From Actinoplanes siamensis (lineage in GTDB: Bacteria > Actinomycetota > Actinomycetes > Mycobacteriales > Micromonosporaceae): a stretch of 64,000 bases of DNA. The stretch lies in NCBI RefSeq assembly GCF_016862395.1, contig NZ_BOMW01000018.1, positions 1 through 64,000 on the forward strand. The letters run 5' to 3'. Positions 1 through 9,088 of this stretch are shown here, in pieces. The first letter of the stretch is position 1, and each line of letters starts with the position of its first letter. Both the position numbers and the translations under genes were made by a program. Under the pieces are notes generated by a model, which saw only the letters and a program-made list of their open reading frames with translations, searched no databases and was not told where the DNA came from.

Positions 1-236
1 GGCTTCACCGCGAACCGGGCCACCACGCACGCCGGTCGCGCCGCCTGGCCGGGCCAAGGCCCGCGCCGCCGTCGCCACGGCGCGGTCCGCTTCCCCAAGG
101 ACGATCGCGGCGGTACGGACGGAGCCCGCCGACTGCGGCGTCCGGCCCGGGTCACGGCCGGCCCGGCCCCGCCGAAGGGCAGCCGGCGCCGCCAACCGGC
201 CGGCTGGGACGGGGTGTCCCACGCGCCGCCGGCGGA
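1..236. other. Left-edge region, no gene supported
   Basis: Very GC-rich sequence downstream of the sulfotransferase stop. No open frame with a recognisable family, start site or coding-like composition was found here. It may hold the end of a gene lying outside the window, but nothing in the bases shows that. Confidence 0.4.
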
Positions 237-1181
237 TCAGCTCCGGCGGCTCGGGCGGTTGGGCCGGCTGGTCCGGGTGCGGTAGCCGTACCGGTGCAGC
301 AGCGGGAGCGCCAGCGCGGTAGCGGTCAGCCGCGGCCCGGCGCTCTGCTCCTCCCGCCACCTGTCGTCCACCCGCAGCACGACGTCGCCGGTGCGGAACC
401 GGCCGGGGTTGCCGGCGATCGTGTGGTTCGGCTCCAGGCGCACCGTGGTGTCGCCGGTGAACGGCCCACCGGCCGCGTCCATCCCGGCGAACCCGAGCAC
501 GCCGTCGATGGTCGCCCGGGGCGCGGCCACGAAATCCTCGTAGCGCAGCAGCCGGTACCGCCGGTCGTAGGCCCCGGCCAGCCGCTCCAGGAGGGCGTTG
601 CGGATCAGCCAGTGCATGGTGCTGGCGGCCGGCGCCTCCTGGTGCATCAGTGCCGCCTTCGCGCGGTCCACCTGCGGGGTGGCCCGCATCCAGGAGTGCG
701 TGACGGCCCGCGGGTCGCGGATCATGTGCAGCAGGTACGGCTCGATGCCGGACATGCCGGGCAGCAGCGCGGCCACCGACGGCACCTTCGACGAGTCGAC
801 GATCAGCCGCGCGCCGGTGACCTCGGCGATCGCGTGGTAGAGCCGGTTGGTGACCCGGCGGTACTCCTCGGCCTCGGGGCTGGCCGCGGGACCGGTGAGG
901 GCAGGTGTGTGGCGGACCCGGATCGCCTCGCGCTGCAGCCGCGAGATGTGCTGCGGACACGGCCGGTCGGCGCCGAACGCGGCGTCGAGAATGTCACCCC
1001 ACAACCGGCAGCGCGGAAACACCACGCCGCACCCGCATCTGCGCCCCTCGGTGAGCCCGCGACTCCAGAGATAGAACAGCTCGCCTGTGGAGAAGACGCC
1101 GTCGTACGAGTTGAGGATGTTGTCGACGATGGTGGTGCCGCTGCGCCCCCACCCGGCGATGTACAACACCTTCAACGACAT
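237..1181 (-). CDS. Sulfotransferase family protein
   Basis: A 314-residue protein that resembles PAPS-dependent sulfotransferases, which move a sulfuryl group from 3'-phosphoadenylyl sulfate to a hydroxyl or amine. The N-terminus carries a P-loop-like 5'-phosphosulfate-binding motif, GWGRSGTT (about residues 10-17). A second family-typical segment, LIVDSSKVPS, lies near residue 126, followed by HMIRDPRA (3'-phosphate region). RYEDF near residue 216 is also common in this family. No signal peptide is seen, so it should be cytoplasmic. It has no operon partner: the next gene runs the other way. The substrate (sugar, lipid or small molecule) cannot be told from the sequence. Confidence 0.85.
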   Translation of the reverse strand: MSLKVLYIAGWGRSGTTIVDNILNSYDGVFSTGELFYLWSRGLTEGRRCGCGVVFPRCRLWGDILDAAFGADRPCPQHISRLQREAIRVRHTPALTGPAASPEAEEYRRVTNRLYHAIAEVTGARLIVDSSKVPSVAALLPGMSGIEPYLLHMIRDPRAVTHSWMRATPQVDRAKAALMHQEAPAASTMHWLIRNALLERLAGAYDRRYRLLRYEDFVAAPRATIDGVLGFAGMDAAGGPFTGDTTVRLEPNHTIAGNPGRFRTGDVVLRVDDRWREEQSAGPRLTATALALPLLHRYGYRTRTSRPNRPSRRS

Positions 1182-1429
1182 GTCGGGCCGTCGCCCACGG
1201 TGCGGGCGGCGATGCGCCGCGACTCGGGTCCCTCGGCACGCGCCATCAACTTCCTCCCGCCGTTGACTGATTCATCCCAAGAATCACGTATTGCGAGAGT
1301 TTAAACGGACATATCCGGCTTGTCCCACTTGGGGGTAGCCGGGGCAAGGCAGAGGCGAACATCTCTTTCCGGTACGCCGCCGGCTTTCCGGCCTTGCGCC
1401 GGACGGCATCTCTGGTACGAGGTGAGATC

Positions 1430-2323
1430 ATGACCGCCGATACGACACACCTCCCGCAGCGCTTCCGCCCGCCCGCGCCCACCACCGAGGGTGGCCTGGT
1501 CCATCGGCGGGACGCCGTCGTCGCCGAGATCCCCGGGTTCCGGCCGCTGGCCCTGGACCTGGCCGCCCCCGCCAAGCCGGGGCCGCCACGCCCGGTGATC
1601 GTCTGCGTCCACGGCGGGGCCTGGCTCTCCGGCCGCAACAAGGGCGAGACGCCCGGCGGGATCGCCGAGCGTCTGCTGGACGCCGGTTTCGCGGTCGCCC
1701 GGGTCACCTACCGGCTCAGTGCGGAGGCGCGGTTCCCGGCCCAGTTGCACGACGTCAAGGCCGCCGTGCGCTGGCTGCGTGAGCACGCCCGCGAGCTGAG
1801 CCTGGACCCGGAGCGGGTCGGCGTCTGGGGCGACTCGGCGGGCGGCCACCTGGCCTCCCTGGTCGCGCTGACCGGCGACGACCCCGACCCGGCGCTGTCC
1901 GGCCGCCACGGGGTGGCCCCGGTCTCCGACGCCGTGCAGTCGGCTGTCGTCTGGTACGGCCCGTCCGACCTGCTGACCATGGCCGCCCAGAGCCATCCCG
2001 AGGGCGTCCAGGACCACGACGCCGCGGCCTCGCCGGAGAGCCTGCTGCTCGGCGGGCCGGTGCAGACCCGGCCGGACGACGCCGCGGCGGCCGGCCCGGT
2101 CACCTACGTCCGCGCGGACGGCCCGCCGATGCTGCTGCTGCACGGCGCCGAGGACCGGGTGGTCCCGGCCGCGCAGAGCCAGGAGTTGTACGACCGGTTG
2201 GCCGCCCTGAGCGGTCCGGTCACGCTGCGGATCGTCCCCGGCGCCGACCACTGCTTCACCGGCACGGACCTGGAGCCGCTGGTGGCCGAGTCGGTCCGCC
2301 ACTTCCGCGCGACACTGTCCTGA
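1430..2323 (+). CDS. Alpha/beta hydrolase (esterase/lipase family)
   Basis: A 297-residue alpha/beta-hydrolase of the hormone-sensitive-lipase/BD-FAE type. The oxyanion-hole motif CVHGGAWLSG is near residue 60, the nucleophile elbow GDSAGGH near residue 140, the acid in HGAEDRVVP near residue 245, and the catalytic histidine in GADHCF near residue 278. All three triad members are therefore present. I chose the ATG at 1430 because GAGGTGAG sits 3-10 nt before it; an in-frame upstream TTG has no such site. There is no signal peptide. It lies tail to tail with the serine hydrolase at 2330, only six bases away. The natural ester substrate is unknown. Confidence 0.88.
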   Translation: MTADTTHLPQRFRPPAPTTEGGLVHRRDAVVAEIPGFRPLALDLAAPAKPGPPRPVIVCVHGGAWLSGRNKGETPGGIAERLLDAGFAVARVTYRLSAEARFPAQLHDVKAAVRWLREHARELSLDPERVGVWGDSAGGHLASLVALTGDDPDPALSGRHGVAPVSDAVQSAVVWYGPSDLLTMAAQSHPEGVQDHDAAASPESLLLGGPVQTRPDDAAAAGPVTYVRADGPPMLLLHGAEDRVVPAAQSQELYDRLAALSGPVTLRIVPGADHCFTGTDLEPLVAESVRHFRATLS

Positions 2324-2329
2324 TCGCGA

Positions 2330-3478
2330 TCAGGACAGCGCGGCGGCGACGATGCGCTGGGCGGTGAGCGGCTGCTCGCCGCCCATGTTCAGGGTGTTCA
2401 CCGAGAAGACCAGCCGGCGGCGCAGGTCCCGGGTCGCGCCCATCCCGTTGTTGTAGCCCGGCCGGTCCCCCGACTTGCCCCAGACCACCAGGTCGCCCAT
2501 CGGGATCCGGGTGAGGCCGGCGCCGTACGACGCGGGGCTGCCGTCCTCCTTCCGGCCCGGAGCCCAGGTCGGTACGTCCGGAACGGTCAGCATGGCGTCC
2601 AGCGCCCAGTTCGGCAGCAGCCGCCCGCCGAGCAGCGCGACCAGGAACTCGTCCAGGTCCCCGGTGGTCGAGATGATCTCCGCGGCGGCCCACTGCAGCG
2701 TCGGGTTCGACCGGGTCACGTCGAGGTACCGGATCCGGTCCCCCTCGACGATCTTCTCGTAGCCGTGGGCGTGCGGCCCGGGAACGTCCACCCGGGCGCC
2801 GGGCAGCGACGTCCCGCGCAGGCCGAGCGGCCGGATCACGCCCCGCCGGACCGCGTCCGCGTACGGCCGGCCGGTGACCCGCTCGATCACCAGCCCGGCC
2901 ACGATGTAGCCGATGTTGCCGTACTGCTGCCGGCTGCCCGGCTCGAACAGCGGCGTCTCGTTCCACAGCACCTGCGAGCCGGGCCGGAAGGTGTCGTACC
3001 GGTGCACGCGGAACCACGCCGGGTCCTTGTGCGGGATCTCGGCGGCGACCAGCCCGTGGGTGTGGTCGAGCGCGTGCCGGAGCGTCCCGGCGTACCCCTC
3101 GGGCAGCAGGTCCGGCAGGTAGCGGCGCAACGGCGCGTCCAGCTCGACCAGCCCGGCGGCCGCCAGTTGCAGGACCGCGGTGGCCGTGAACGCCTTGGTC
3201 ATGCTGCCGATCCGGAACCGTGCCTCCCACGGGACCGGCCGCCCGGTGCCGATCTCCGCCTCCCCGGCCCGCCCGCGCCAGCGTCCGGCCGCGCCCTCGA
3301 CCCGGACCAGGGCGCCGCTGACCTCGGCGCCGAGCGGATGGATGGCGGCGTGAAGGGCCGCCGGCCGCAACGGCGGCAGCGCCGAGCCGGCGGACGACCG
3401 GGCCACCGCCGGAGTCCCGCCCACCGTCGCGAGCACCCCGCCCGCCAGCACCCCACCCAGCAACGAACGTCGATTCAC
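2330..3478 (-). CDS. Secreted serine hydrolase, class C beta-lactamase / DD-peptidase family
   Basis: A 382-residue protein with a twin-arginine-like export signal (MNRRSLLGGVLAGG) and cleavage expected near residue 26. The three penicillin-binding-family motifs are visible: SMTK (SxxK, nucleophile Ser, about residue 92), YGN (YxN, about residue 184) and WGKSG in place of KTG (about residue 335). The layout is like the Streptomyces R61 DD-carboxypeptidase or EstB-type esterases rather than a true beta-lactamase, so it probably acts on cell-wall peptides or esters outside the membrane. The GTG start has GGAGGTG 5 nt upstream. It is not evidence of antibiotic resistance by itself. Confidence 0.87.
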   Translation of the reverse strand: MNRRSLLGGVLAGGVLATVGGTPAVARSSAGSALPPLRPAALHAAIHPLGAEVSGALVRVEGAAGRWRGRAGEAEIGTGRPVPWEARFRIGSMTKAFTATAVLQLAAAGLVELDAPLRRYLPDLLPEGYAGTLRHALDHTHGLVAAEIPHKDPAWFRVHRYDTFRPGSQVLWNETPLFEPGSRQQYGNIGYIVAGLVIERVTGRPYADAVRRGVIRPLGLRGTSLPGARVDVPGPHAHGYEKIVEGDRIRYLDVTRSNPTLQWAAAEIISTTGDLDEFLVALLGGRLLPNWALDAMLTVPDVPTWAPGRKEDGSPASYGAGLTRIPMGDLVVWGKSGDRPGYNNGMGATRDLRRRLVFSVNTLNMGGEQPLTAQRIVAAALS

Positions 3479-3641
3479 CGGACACCTCCACTCAGGTCGG
3501 ACGATCGAAGATCACCTTTCCGGACGAAGGCGGTCCGGCCATCGGGGTCCGTCCCGGACACTCCCCCGATCCCCGTCCCCTAGGTGGCGCTGAATCGGCG
3601 GACCGGCGGCACGGTCGACCGCGAGCGGGCCGCGGACCGGA

Positions 3642-4445
3642 TCAATAGGCCTGCCGGACCGGATTCCTCCCGGCCTCGATCAGCTGCGGGACGGTGACCA
3701 TCCGGAAGCCGCGCCGCCGCAGGCCCTCGAACATCACCGCGAGGCCGCGGACGGTCACCAGCCGGCGGCCGTCGCCCTCGTCGTGGGCCAGGATGATCGA
3801 GCCGGGCCGGACCGAGTCGACGATGTCGCGGGCCTGGCCCATCGGGTCGTCGCGGAACTTCAGCTCGCGCATCGCCTTGGACCAGAGCACCACGTCGTAA
3901 CCCATCCGGTCGGCGGCCAGCAGGGTGGAGCCCCCGAGGTGACCGAAGGGCGGGCGGAGCAGCGTGACCCGGCGCCCGAACTGCCGGCGGATCTCGTCAT
4001 CGGTGCGGCCGAGCGAACGCAGCACGCCGTTGAGGTCGAGGGTGGCGAGATCGTCGTGCGCCCAGGAGTGGTTGCCGATCCCGTGCCGGTCCATCCGGCC
4101 GCGGACCAGGTCGGCGTTGCGCTCCAGCCGGCTGCCCACCATGAAGAACGTGGCCGGGACGTCCGCGGCGTCCAGCGCGTCGAGCACCATCGGCGTCCAG
4201 TGCGGCGCCGGCCCGTCGTCGAAGGTGAACGCGACGAGCTGCTCGGTGGTCTCCACGTAGTACCGCACCGTGACGCCGGGGTGGTGCACCGCGTCCAGCA
4301 CGTCGGCGGCCGCGGCGTAGCCACCGGCGACCGGCGGGCGGTCCCAGCCCAGCCAGTGCGGGATCTGGCGGGCGCCGGCGGCGCCGGCGAGCACTCCGGC
4401 GGCACCCGCCAGAGCGGTGCGCATGGCCGCCCGCCGGCTCAGCAC
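3642..4445 (-). CDS. Polysaccharide deacetylase (NodB domain, carbohydrate esterase 4)
   Basis: A 267-residue NodB-type deacetylase that should remove acetyl groups from N-acetylated glycans such as peptidoglycan or chitin oligomers. The catalytic motifs are in order: TFDDGPAPH (metal and base Asp, about residue 74), HSWAH (metal His pair, about residue 121), RPPFGHLG (about residue 163) and ILAHDEG near residue 217. An N-terminal MLSRRAAMRTALAGAAG stretch looks like a Tat-type signal, so the enzyme is likely exported. The start may instead be the ATG at 4424. It follows the serine hydrolase on the same strand, with 163 bp between, so a shared cell-wall role is possible. Confidence 0.85.
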   Translation of the reverse strand: MLSRRAAMRTALAGAAGVLAGAAGARQIPHWLGWDRPPVAGGYAAAADVLDAVHHPGVTVRYYVETTEQLVAFTFDDGPAPHWTPMVLDALDAADVPATFFMVGSRLERNADLVRGRMDRHGIGNHSWAHDDLATLDLNGVLRSLGRTDDEIRRQFGRRVTLLRPPFGHLGGSTLLAADRMGYDVVLWSKAMRELKFRDDPMGQARDIVDSVRPGSIILAHDEGDGRRLVTVRGLAVMFEGLRRRGFRMVTVPQLIEAGRNPVRQAY

Positions 4446-4673
4446 GGAACTGATTCCGGCGTACGGATCTCAGCCGCTGCCACTGCCATGGTCGAACCCC
4501 CGTAAGCCCGGCAAGGAGAAGTGCCCGGATTCTGTCCGGTCCTGTCAAGTCCGGGGTATCAACCGGCGGCGGACCGGGCACCGGGATGCGACGAAGTGGA
4601 CGACGCGGGGCCGGCAACCTCACTCTCCCGTGGACCGCCCGTCCGGTGGACGCGTCCGGTGGATGGTCGCCGG

Positions 4674-4679
4674 TAGCCT
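4674..4679 (+). promoter_or_regulatory. -10 box of leaderless promoter for the DUF1707 gene
   Basis: TAGCCT lies 7 nt before the ATG at 4687 and there is no Shine-Dalgarno sequence. This spacing puts the transcription start at or next to the start codon, the usual layout of actinobacterial leaderless genes. Confidence 0.5.
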
Positions 4680-4686
4680 GTCCGGC

Positions 4687-5163
4687 ATGTATTCCTCGCC
4701 GCATGTCCGGGTCTCGGACGCCGACCGGGAGTCGACAGTCGCGCGGCTGAGCGCGGCTACCGCCGAGGGCCGCCTGACGATCGAGGAGTTCAGCGAGCGG
4801 TCCCGGCAGGCCTACGCGTCACGCACCTGGGGTGAGCTGTCGGCCGTGCTGCACGACCTGCCGTTGCCCGCCGTGGCGTACCAGCAGGTCCGGCCTGCGC
4901 CCCGGGCCGCCGGCGGCAACCTGCCGCTGATCGCGATGATCCTGGGTCTGGCGTCGCTGCCGCTGGTGGCCTGCGGGGGCGTCGGGCTCAGCGGGCTCAG
5001 CGGGGTGGCCGCGATCGTGCTCGGCGTGCGGGCGCTCCGCGGCCCGGCCCGCCAGGCGCCGCGCGGCCGGGCGATGGCGATCGCCGGCGTGGCCGGCGGC
5101 GCCGCCGGCACCCTGGGGCTGGTGGCGCTCTTCCTGACCTCGTTCCTCTGGGTGGGCTTCTAA
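4687..5163 (+). CDS. DUF1707 / DUF4190 domain membrane protein
   Basis: A 158-residue protein. Residues 4-58 (VRVSDADRESTVARLS through WGELSAVLHDLP) match the DUF1707 (SHOCT-like) pattern common in actinobacteria. Residues about 75-155 hold two hydrophobic helices with a charged loop between them, typical of DUF4190. The biochemical role of either domain is unknown; DUF1707 proteins are small membrane-associated proteins, often near signalling genes. The start at 4687 is supported by the domain beginning right after it and by a leaderless-type -10 box. The TAA stop overlaps the opposite-strand SDR stop in a shared CTAA. Confidence 0.85.
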   Translation: MYSSPHVRVSDADRESTVARLSAATAEGRLTIEEFSERSRQAYASRTWGELSAVLHDLPLPAVAYQQVRPAPRAAGGNLPLIAMILGLASLPLVACGGVGLSGLSGVAAIVLGVRALRGPARQAPRGRAMAIAGVAGGAAGTLGLVALFLTSFLWVGF

Positions 5164-5765
5164 CTCAGCAGGGCCCGGAGGCGGGCCGGGATCAGGCGGT
5201 CGATCAGTCCCGCCTCGGCGCCGATCAGCACCCGGGAAGCGTTGCGCTCCATCCCGTCCAGCACATCTCGCGCGGCCTGGTACGGCGTGCTCGCCCGGTG
5301 CGGGAAGACCGCCGTGACGTGCACGTTCGTCCCGGCGTAGGCGGCCCGCAGCCCTTCGGTCAGCCGCTTGGCCGCGACCCGCCGCCCGCGCCGCCCACTG
5401 TGGTCCGCCGCGACCTCGACCAGGTGCGCCTCGGGCCGGACCCGCAGCGCCGGCTGGAACACCCGGAACACCGGATCGGCCGCGCCCCGGCCGGACCCGG
5501 CGCAGTGGATCAGGCCGTCCACCTCGCTCCAGCGCCGGATCACCGCGGACGGCAGCGCCTCGGTCACGGCCGGGTCGGACAGGTCCAGCACGTGCGTGGA
5601 GAGCAGCAGCGGCGCCACCACCTGGCGGGCGGTCTCGCCCAGCGCACCGGCGTCGACGTCGGTGGCGGCCACCCGGGCGCCGCGCCGGACCGCCTCCAGC
5701 GTCAGGGCGCGGCCGATCCCGCCGCCCGCGCCGGTCACCACCAGGGTCCTACCCGCCACCCGCAT
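5160..5765 (-). CDS. Short, degenerate SDR-family protein
   Basis: A 201-residue short-chain dehydrogenase/reductase-like protein. The dinucleotide-binding glycine motif TGAGGGIG (about residues 11-18), an acidic residue in ATDVDAG after the second strand, and HCAGSGRG in place of NNAG are all present. The catalytic end is not: the region corresponding to Ser...YxxxK reads GRRGRRVAAKRLTEGLRAAY, so the tyrosine is replaced by arginine and the serine is not obvious. It is also about 45 residues shorter than a typical SDR (near 250). It may bind NAD(P) without normal redox chemistry, or be decaying. The frame is intact throughout. Confidence 0.75.
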   Translation of the reverse strand: MRVAGRTLVVTGAGGGIGRALTLEAVRRGARVAATDVDAGALGETARQVVAPLLLSTHVLDLSDPAVTEALPSAVIRRWSEVDGLIHCAGSGRGAADPVFRVFQPALRVRPEAHLVEVAADHSGRRGRRVAAKRLTEGLRAAYAGTNVHVTAVFPHRASTPYQAARDVLDGMERNASRVLIGAEAGLIDRLIPARLRALLS

Positions 5766-5980
5766 GCCACGCCCCCTCGGATAGTGACGGTGATCACGCT
5801 ACTGCGGCCCGGCAAAGAAAGGCAACGGGCCGATGTGACCTTCGTTCCGGCTTACCGCGCGCCCCCGGGCTTCCGTGGGTCGCGCGCCCCCACGCGTCCC
5901 CAGGGCTCCCACACGTCTCCAGCGGGAGGGAGGGAAACGGGCGGAGCGGGCGCGGCAGACGGTCCGGCGGGGCGGGCGAG

Positions 5981-6015
5981 CGCCCGGGTGGCCGGCGAGC
6001 CGGCTCACCCGGGCG
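5981..6015 (-). terminator. Hairpin downstream of the M1 peptidase
   Basis: CGCCCGGGTG at 5981-5990 pairs perfectly with CACCCGGGCG at 6006-6015, and an inner GCCGGC/CCGGC arm extends the stem. It starts five bases past the peptidase stop on the minus strand. No U-tract is seen, which is common for GC-rich actinobacterial terminators. Confidence 0.55.
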
Positions 6016-6019
6016 GCGC

Positions 6020-7555
6020 TCAGTGCCGTGCGCCGAGCAGCCGGTTGCTCGACTTGGCGGCGGAACCGGCCCCGGTCGTCCAGTCCGGGTGCCCCGGCAT
6101 GGGCGGCGTCTCGGTGCCGTAGAGCCAGTCGTTCAGGAAGACCCGCAGGTCCTGGTGGGCGACCCGGGAGGCGAGGGCGATGAAGTCCTGGGTCGAGGCC
6201 GACTTGCCGCGGTACGCGCTGACCCAGGTCCGCTCCAGCGCGTCGAACGCCTTGGCGCCGATCTTCTGACGCAGGGCGTAGAGCACCAGCGCGCCACCGT
6301 CGTACACGTTCGGGTTGAAGACGTCCCAGATCGAGCCGGACTTGAGCGGTCGGGCCACCGGTCCGTACTTCGTCCGGTACTGATCACCCAGGGCATAGAC
6401 CGCCTTGAAGTACGACTCCAGGTCCGGCTGGCCGGTGTAGTCCTCGAACTGGCCGTGCTCGTCCGCGTAGGCCAGCTCGTACCAGGTGGCGTGGCCCTCG
6501 CTCTGCCAGACGTCACTCCACTGGTACGGCGCGACGCTGTCGCCGAACCACATGTGCGCCAGCTCGTGCGCCATGATCGGGTCGAGCACGAACGCGGGCG
6601 TCCCGAACAGGCCGGTGTCGTACAGCGAAAGGGTCTGGGTCTCCAGGGCGAAGCCCAGATCGGTGTCGATGACCAGCGAGCCGTAGTTCTCGAACGGGTA
6701 CCGGCCCACCTTGCTCACCATCCAGGCCAGCTGGGACCGCTCCACGTCCGCCTTGGGCAGCAGGTCGGCGGCGAGCCGGGTGGGCACCACGTCGCGGATC
6801 GGCACGCCGCCCACCGACGGGCGCTGGTGCACGGTGAAGTCGCCGACCGCGAGCTGGATCAGCTCGCCGGCCATCGGCTTGGACTCGCGGTAGACCGAGG
6901 TCACCGCGGCGCCGCGGGTCCGGTCGGCGACGTGCCGCCCGTTGGCGACCGCGGCCCAGCCGGACGGGCGGGTCATCGAGATGGTGTACGTCGCCAGGTC
7001 GCGCGGGTGGTCGTTGCTCGGGAACAGCTGGTGCGACTGGTCCGGCTGACCGGCCATGATCGTGCCGTCGGCGGTGGTGACGAAACCGGCCGGCGAGTCC
7101 GCGTTGGCCGGGATCGGGGTCGCCGTGAAGCCGCTCACCGTGACCCGGAAGGCCTTGCCCTTGGCCAGGGCCCGCGCGGGCGTGACGATCAACTCGTCGC
7201 CGTCCCGGGCGAACCGCGCCGGGCGGCCGTCGACAGACACCCGGCCGACCGCGTCGCCGCCGAAGTCGAGGTCGAAGCGGGACAGGTTCTGGGTGGCGAC
7301 CGCGGTGATCGTCACGTCGCCGGTGACGGTCTGCGCGGGGTCCTTCGCCGGGTAGCGGATCGCCAGGTCGTAGTCCTGCACGTCGTACCCGCCGTTGCCG
7401 AGCAGCGGGTACAGCCGGTCGCCGAGACCGGCGGATCCCGGGCTCGCCCCCGATCCGCCCGCGTGCGCGGGTGCGGGCACGCCGGCCACCAGGACCAGTG
7501 CGGTGGCGCCGGCGGCGAGCAACCCCGAGAGACGTCTTTCGATCAGTGCGCTCAT
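6020..7555 (-). CDS. Secreted M1-family zinc metallopeptidase
   Basis: A 511-residue gluzincin. A Sec-type signal peptide spans about residues 1-32 (ending APAHA), so it acts outside the cell. The zinc site is HELAH at residues 330-334 with the third ligand Glu353 in QSEGHATW, giving the M1 spacing HExxHx18E. The exopeptidase motif GAMEN is not found; the equivalent stretch reads FALETQT. The N-terminal beta domain (about 50-250) is normal for the family. The domain IV of long aminopeptidases is absent, as in other short secreted actinobacterial members. I took the ATG at 7555 because the signal peptide begins there; a TAACGT -10-like box lies 8 nt upstream. Confidence 0.88.
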   Translation of the reverse strand: MSALIERRLSGLLAAGATALVLVAGVPAPAHAGGSGASPGSAGLGDRLYPLLGNGGYDVQDYDLAIRYPAKDPAQTVTGDVTITAVATQNLSRFDLDFGGDAVGRVSVDGRPARFARDGDELIVTPARALAKGKAFRVTVSGFTATPIPANADSPAGFVTTADGTIMAGQPDQSHQLFPSNDHPRDLATYTISMTRPSGWAAVANGRHVADRTRGAAVTSVYRESKPMAGELIQLAVGDFTVHQRPSVGGVPIRDVVPTRLAADLLPKADVERSQLAWMVSKVGRYPFENYGSLVIDTDLGFALETQTLSLYDTGLFGTPAFVLDPIMAHELAHMWFGDSVAPYQWSDVWQSEGHATWYELAYADEHGQFEDYTGQPDLESYFKAVYALGDQYRTKYGPVARPLKSGSIWDVFNPNVYDGGALVLYALRQKIGAKAFDALERTWVSAYRGKSASTQDFIALASRVAHQDLRVFLNDWLYGTETPPMPGHPDWTTGAGSAAKSSNRLLGARH

Positions 7556-7768
7556 GGCCGCCGACGTTACGCCCACCACTGTGGACTCACCAGGGGGCGG
7601 GGGCCATCGAGCGCCTTCTCCGAGCGGATGCGCGGCGGGCAGCGCATGCGGGCCGGCACGCCGCCCCGGGGCAAGGTGGGCTCCGACACCACGTACCTCG
7701 GACAAGCGCCTTGTCTCGGATCAGCGCCTCGCCCGGGATGAGGGCTTACCGCCGATGAGCGTCTTGCC

Positions 7769-8944
7769 TCAGAGGAGGGTCGTGACGAACGTCTCCAGCC
7801 GCGCGAGGCCCTCCCGCAGTGCCTCGCGCGACGCCGCGTACGACAGACGGACGTGACTTTCCGCGGTGGCGGCGCCGAAGTCCCGGCCGGGCGTCACCGC
7901 GACGTGCGCCTCCTCCAGGGCCCGGCGGCAGAACTCCCAGGCGGTCAGGCCGGTACCGGTGACGTCGAAGTAGGCGTAGAAGGCGCCGTCCGGCGGGACC
8001 GGAACCGGCAGGCCGATCCGGGCCAGGCCGTCCAGGACGATGGCCCGGCGGGCGGCCAGCTCCCGGCGGCGGTCCTCGCAGATCGCCAGCGACTCGCCGG
8101 TGAAGCACTCCAGCGCGGCGATCTGCGCCGGGGCGGAGGCGCAGAGGAAGTAGTTCATCGCGAGCCGCTCCACGGCCGGGACCAGCGCGGCAGGCAGCAC
8201 ACACCAGCCCAGGCGCCAGCCCGTCATCCCGAAGTACTTGGAGAAGCTGTTGATCACGATGGCGTCCGGGTCCGCGGCGAGGATGCTGCGCGGCGGGGTG
8301 CCGTCCGGCGCGGGGTCGGCCAGATCCAGGTAGATCTCGTCGACGATCCGCCAGGCGCCCCGGGCCCGGGCCTGCTCGCAGACCGCGACCAGCTCGCCGA
8401 ACGGGATCGAGGTGCCTGTCGGGTTCGACGGGCTGGCCACCATGACCGCGCTGGTCCGGTCGCTCCAGACCCGGTCGACGGCGGCGGTGTCGAGCTGGTA
8501 CCGCGACGCGGGCGTGGTCGCCGCGGCGACCACCCGGCCGCCGAACGTCTCGACCAGCTGCCGGTTGCACGGGTAGGACGGGTCGGCGACGATCACCTCG
8601 TCACCCGGATCCGTGGTGGCGGCCGCGACCAGCAGCAACGCCCCGGAAGCGCCGGGCGTGACGGCGATCCGGGCCGGGTCGACGGTCACCCGGTGCCGGT
8701 CCCGGTAGAAGCCGGCGATCGCCTCGCGCAGCGCGGGCAGCCCGAAGGCCGGTGTGTACGGCAGCGGGCGGCCGTCCATGACCGCGCGCATCGCCTCGCG
8801 GACCGCCGGGGGCGCGCCGAAGTCCGGCTCGCCGAGCCCGAGCCGGACGATGTGGTGGCCGGCGGCCTCCAGCTCGCCGGCCTGGCGCCCGAACGCCATG
8901 GCGTGGAACGGCTCGACGGCCTGGGCACGCTGCGACAACCTCAT
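7769..8944 (-). CDS. PLP-dependent aminotransferase class I/II
   Basis: A 391-residue fold-type I aminotransferase. The PLP lysine is in NSFSKYFGMTGWRLGW (about residue 230). The substrate-gate/N-terminal motif LGLGEPDF is near residue 35, PSNPTGT near residue 160, and the carboxylate-binding Arg segment SHVRLSYAAS is close to the C-terminus. It most resembles aspartate/aromatic aminotransferases of the AspC type; the donor and acceptor are not certain. The ATG at 8944 has GGAGGAG seven to eight nt upstream; a start 27 nt earlier lacks this. It is single in its transcription unit, upstream of nothing related. Confidence 0.87.
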   Translation of the reverse strand: MRLSQRAQAVEPFHAMAFGRQAGELEAAGHHIVRLGLGEPDFGAPPAVREAMRAVMDGRPLPYTPAFGLPALREAIAGFYRDRHRVTVDPARIAVTPGASGALLLVAAATTDPGDEVIVADPSYPCNRQLVETFGGRVVAAATTPASRYQLDTAAVDRVWSDRTSAVMVASPSNPTGTSIPFGELVAVCEQARARGAWRIVDEIYLDLADPAPDGTPPRSILAADPDAIVINSFSKYFGMTGWRLGWCVLPAALVPAVERLAMNYFLCASAPAQIAALECFTGESLAICEDRRRELAARRAIVLDGLARIGLPVPVPPDGAFYAYFDVTGTGLTAWEFCRRALEEAHVAVTPGRDFGAATAESHVRLSYAASREALREGLARLETFVTTLL

Positions 8945-9088
8945 CAGAACTCCTCCGGTCGGACGCAGCATTTCACCTCGCGGGGTCCCGCGGGCGCCGG
9001 GGCCTCCCGGCGCCGGCCGCCGGCTGGCCGCCAGGGTCTCTCCGGGTGGCGGAGGCGCCTCCGCGGGCCAGCCGGGCGTGATGCCGGC

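Noticed and set aside
2330-3478. Antibiotic-resistance beta-lactamase
   Set aside because: The motifs (SMTK, YGN, KSG) fit DD-peptidase/esterase members of the family as well or better; no resistance context is present.
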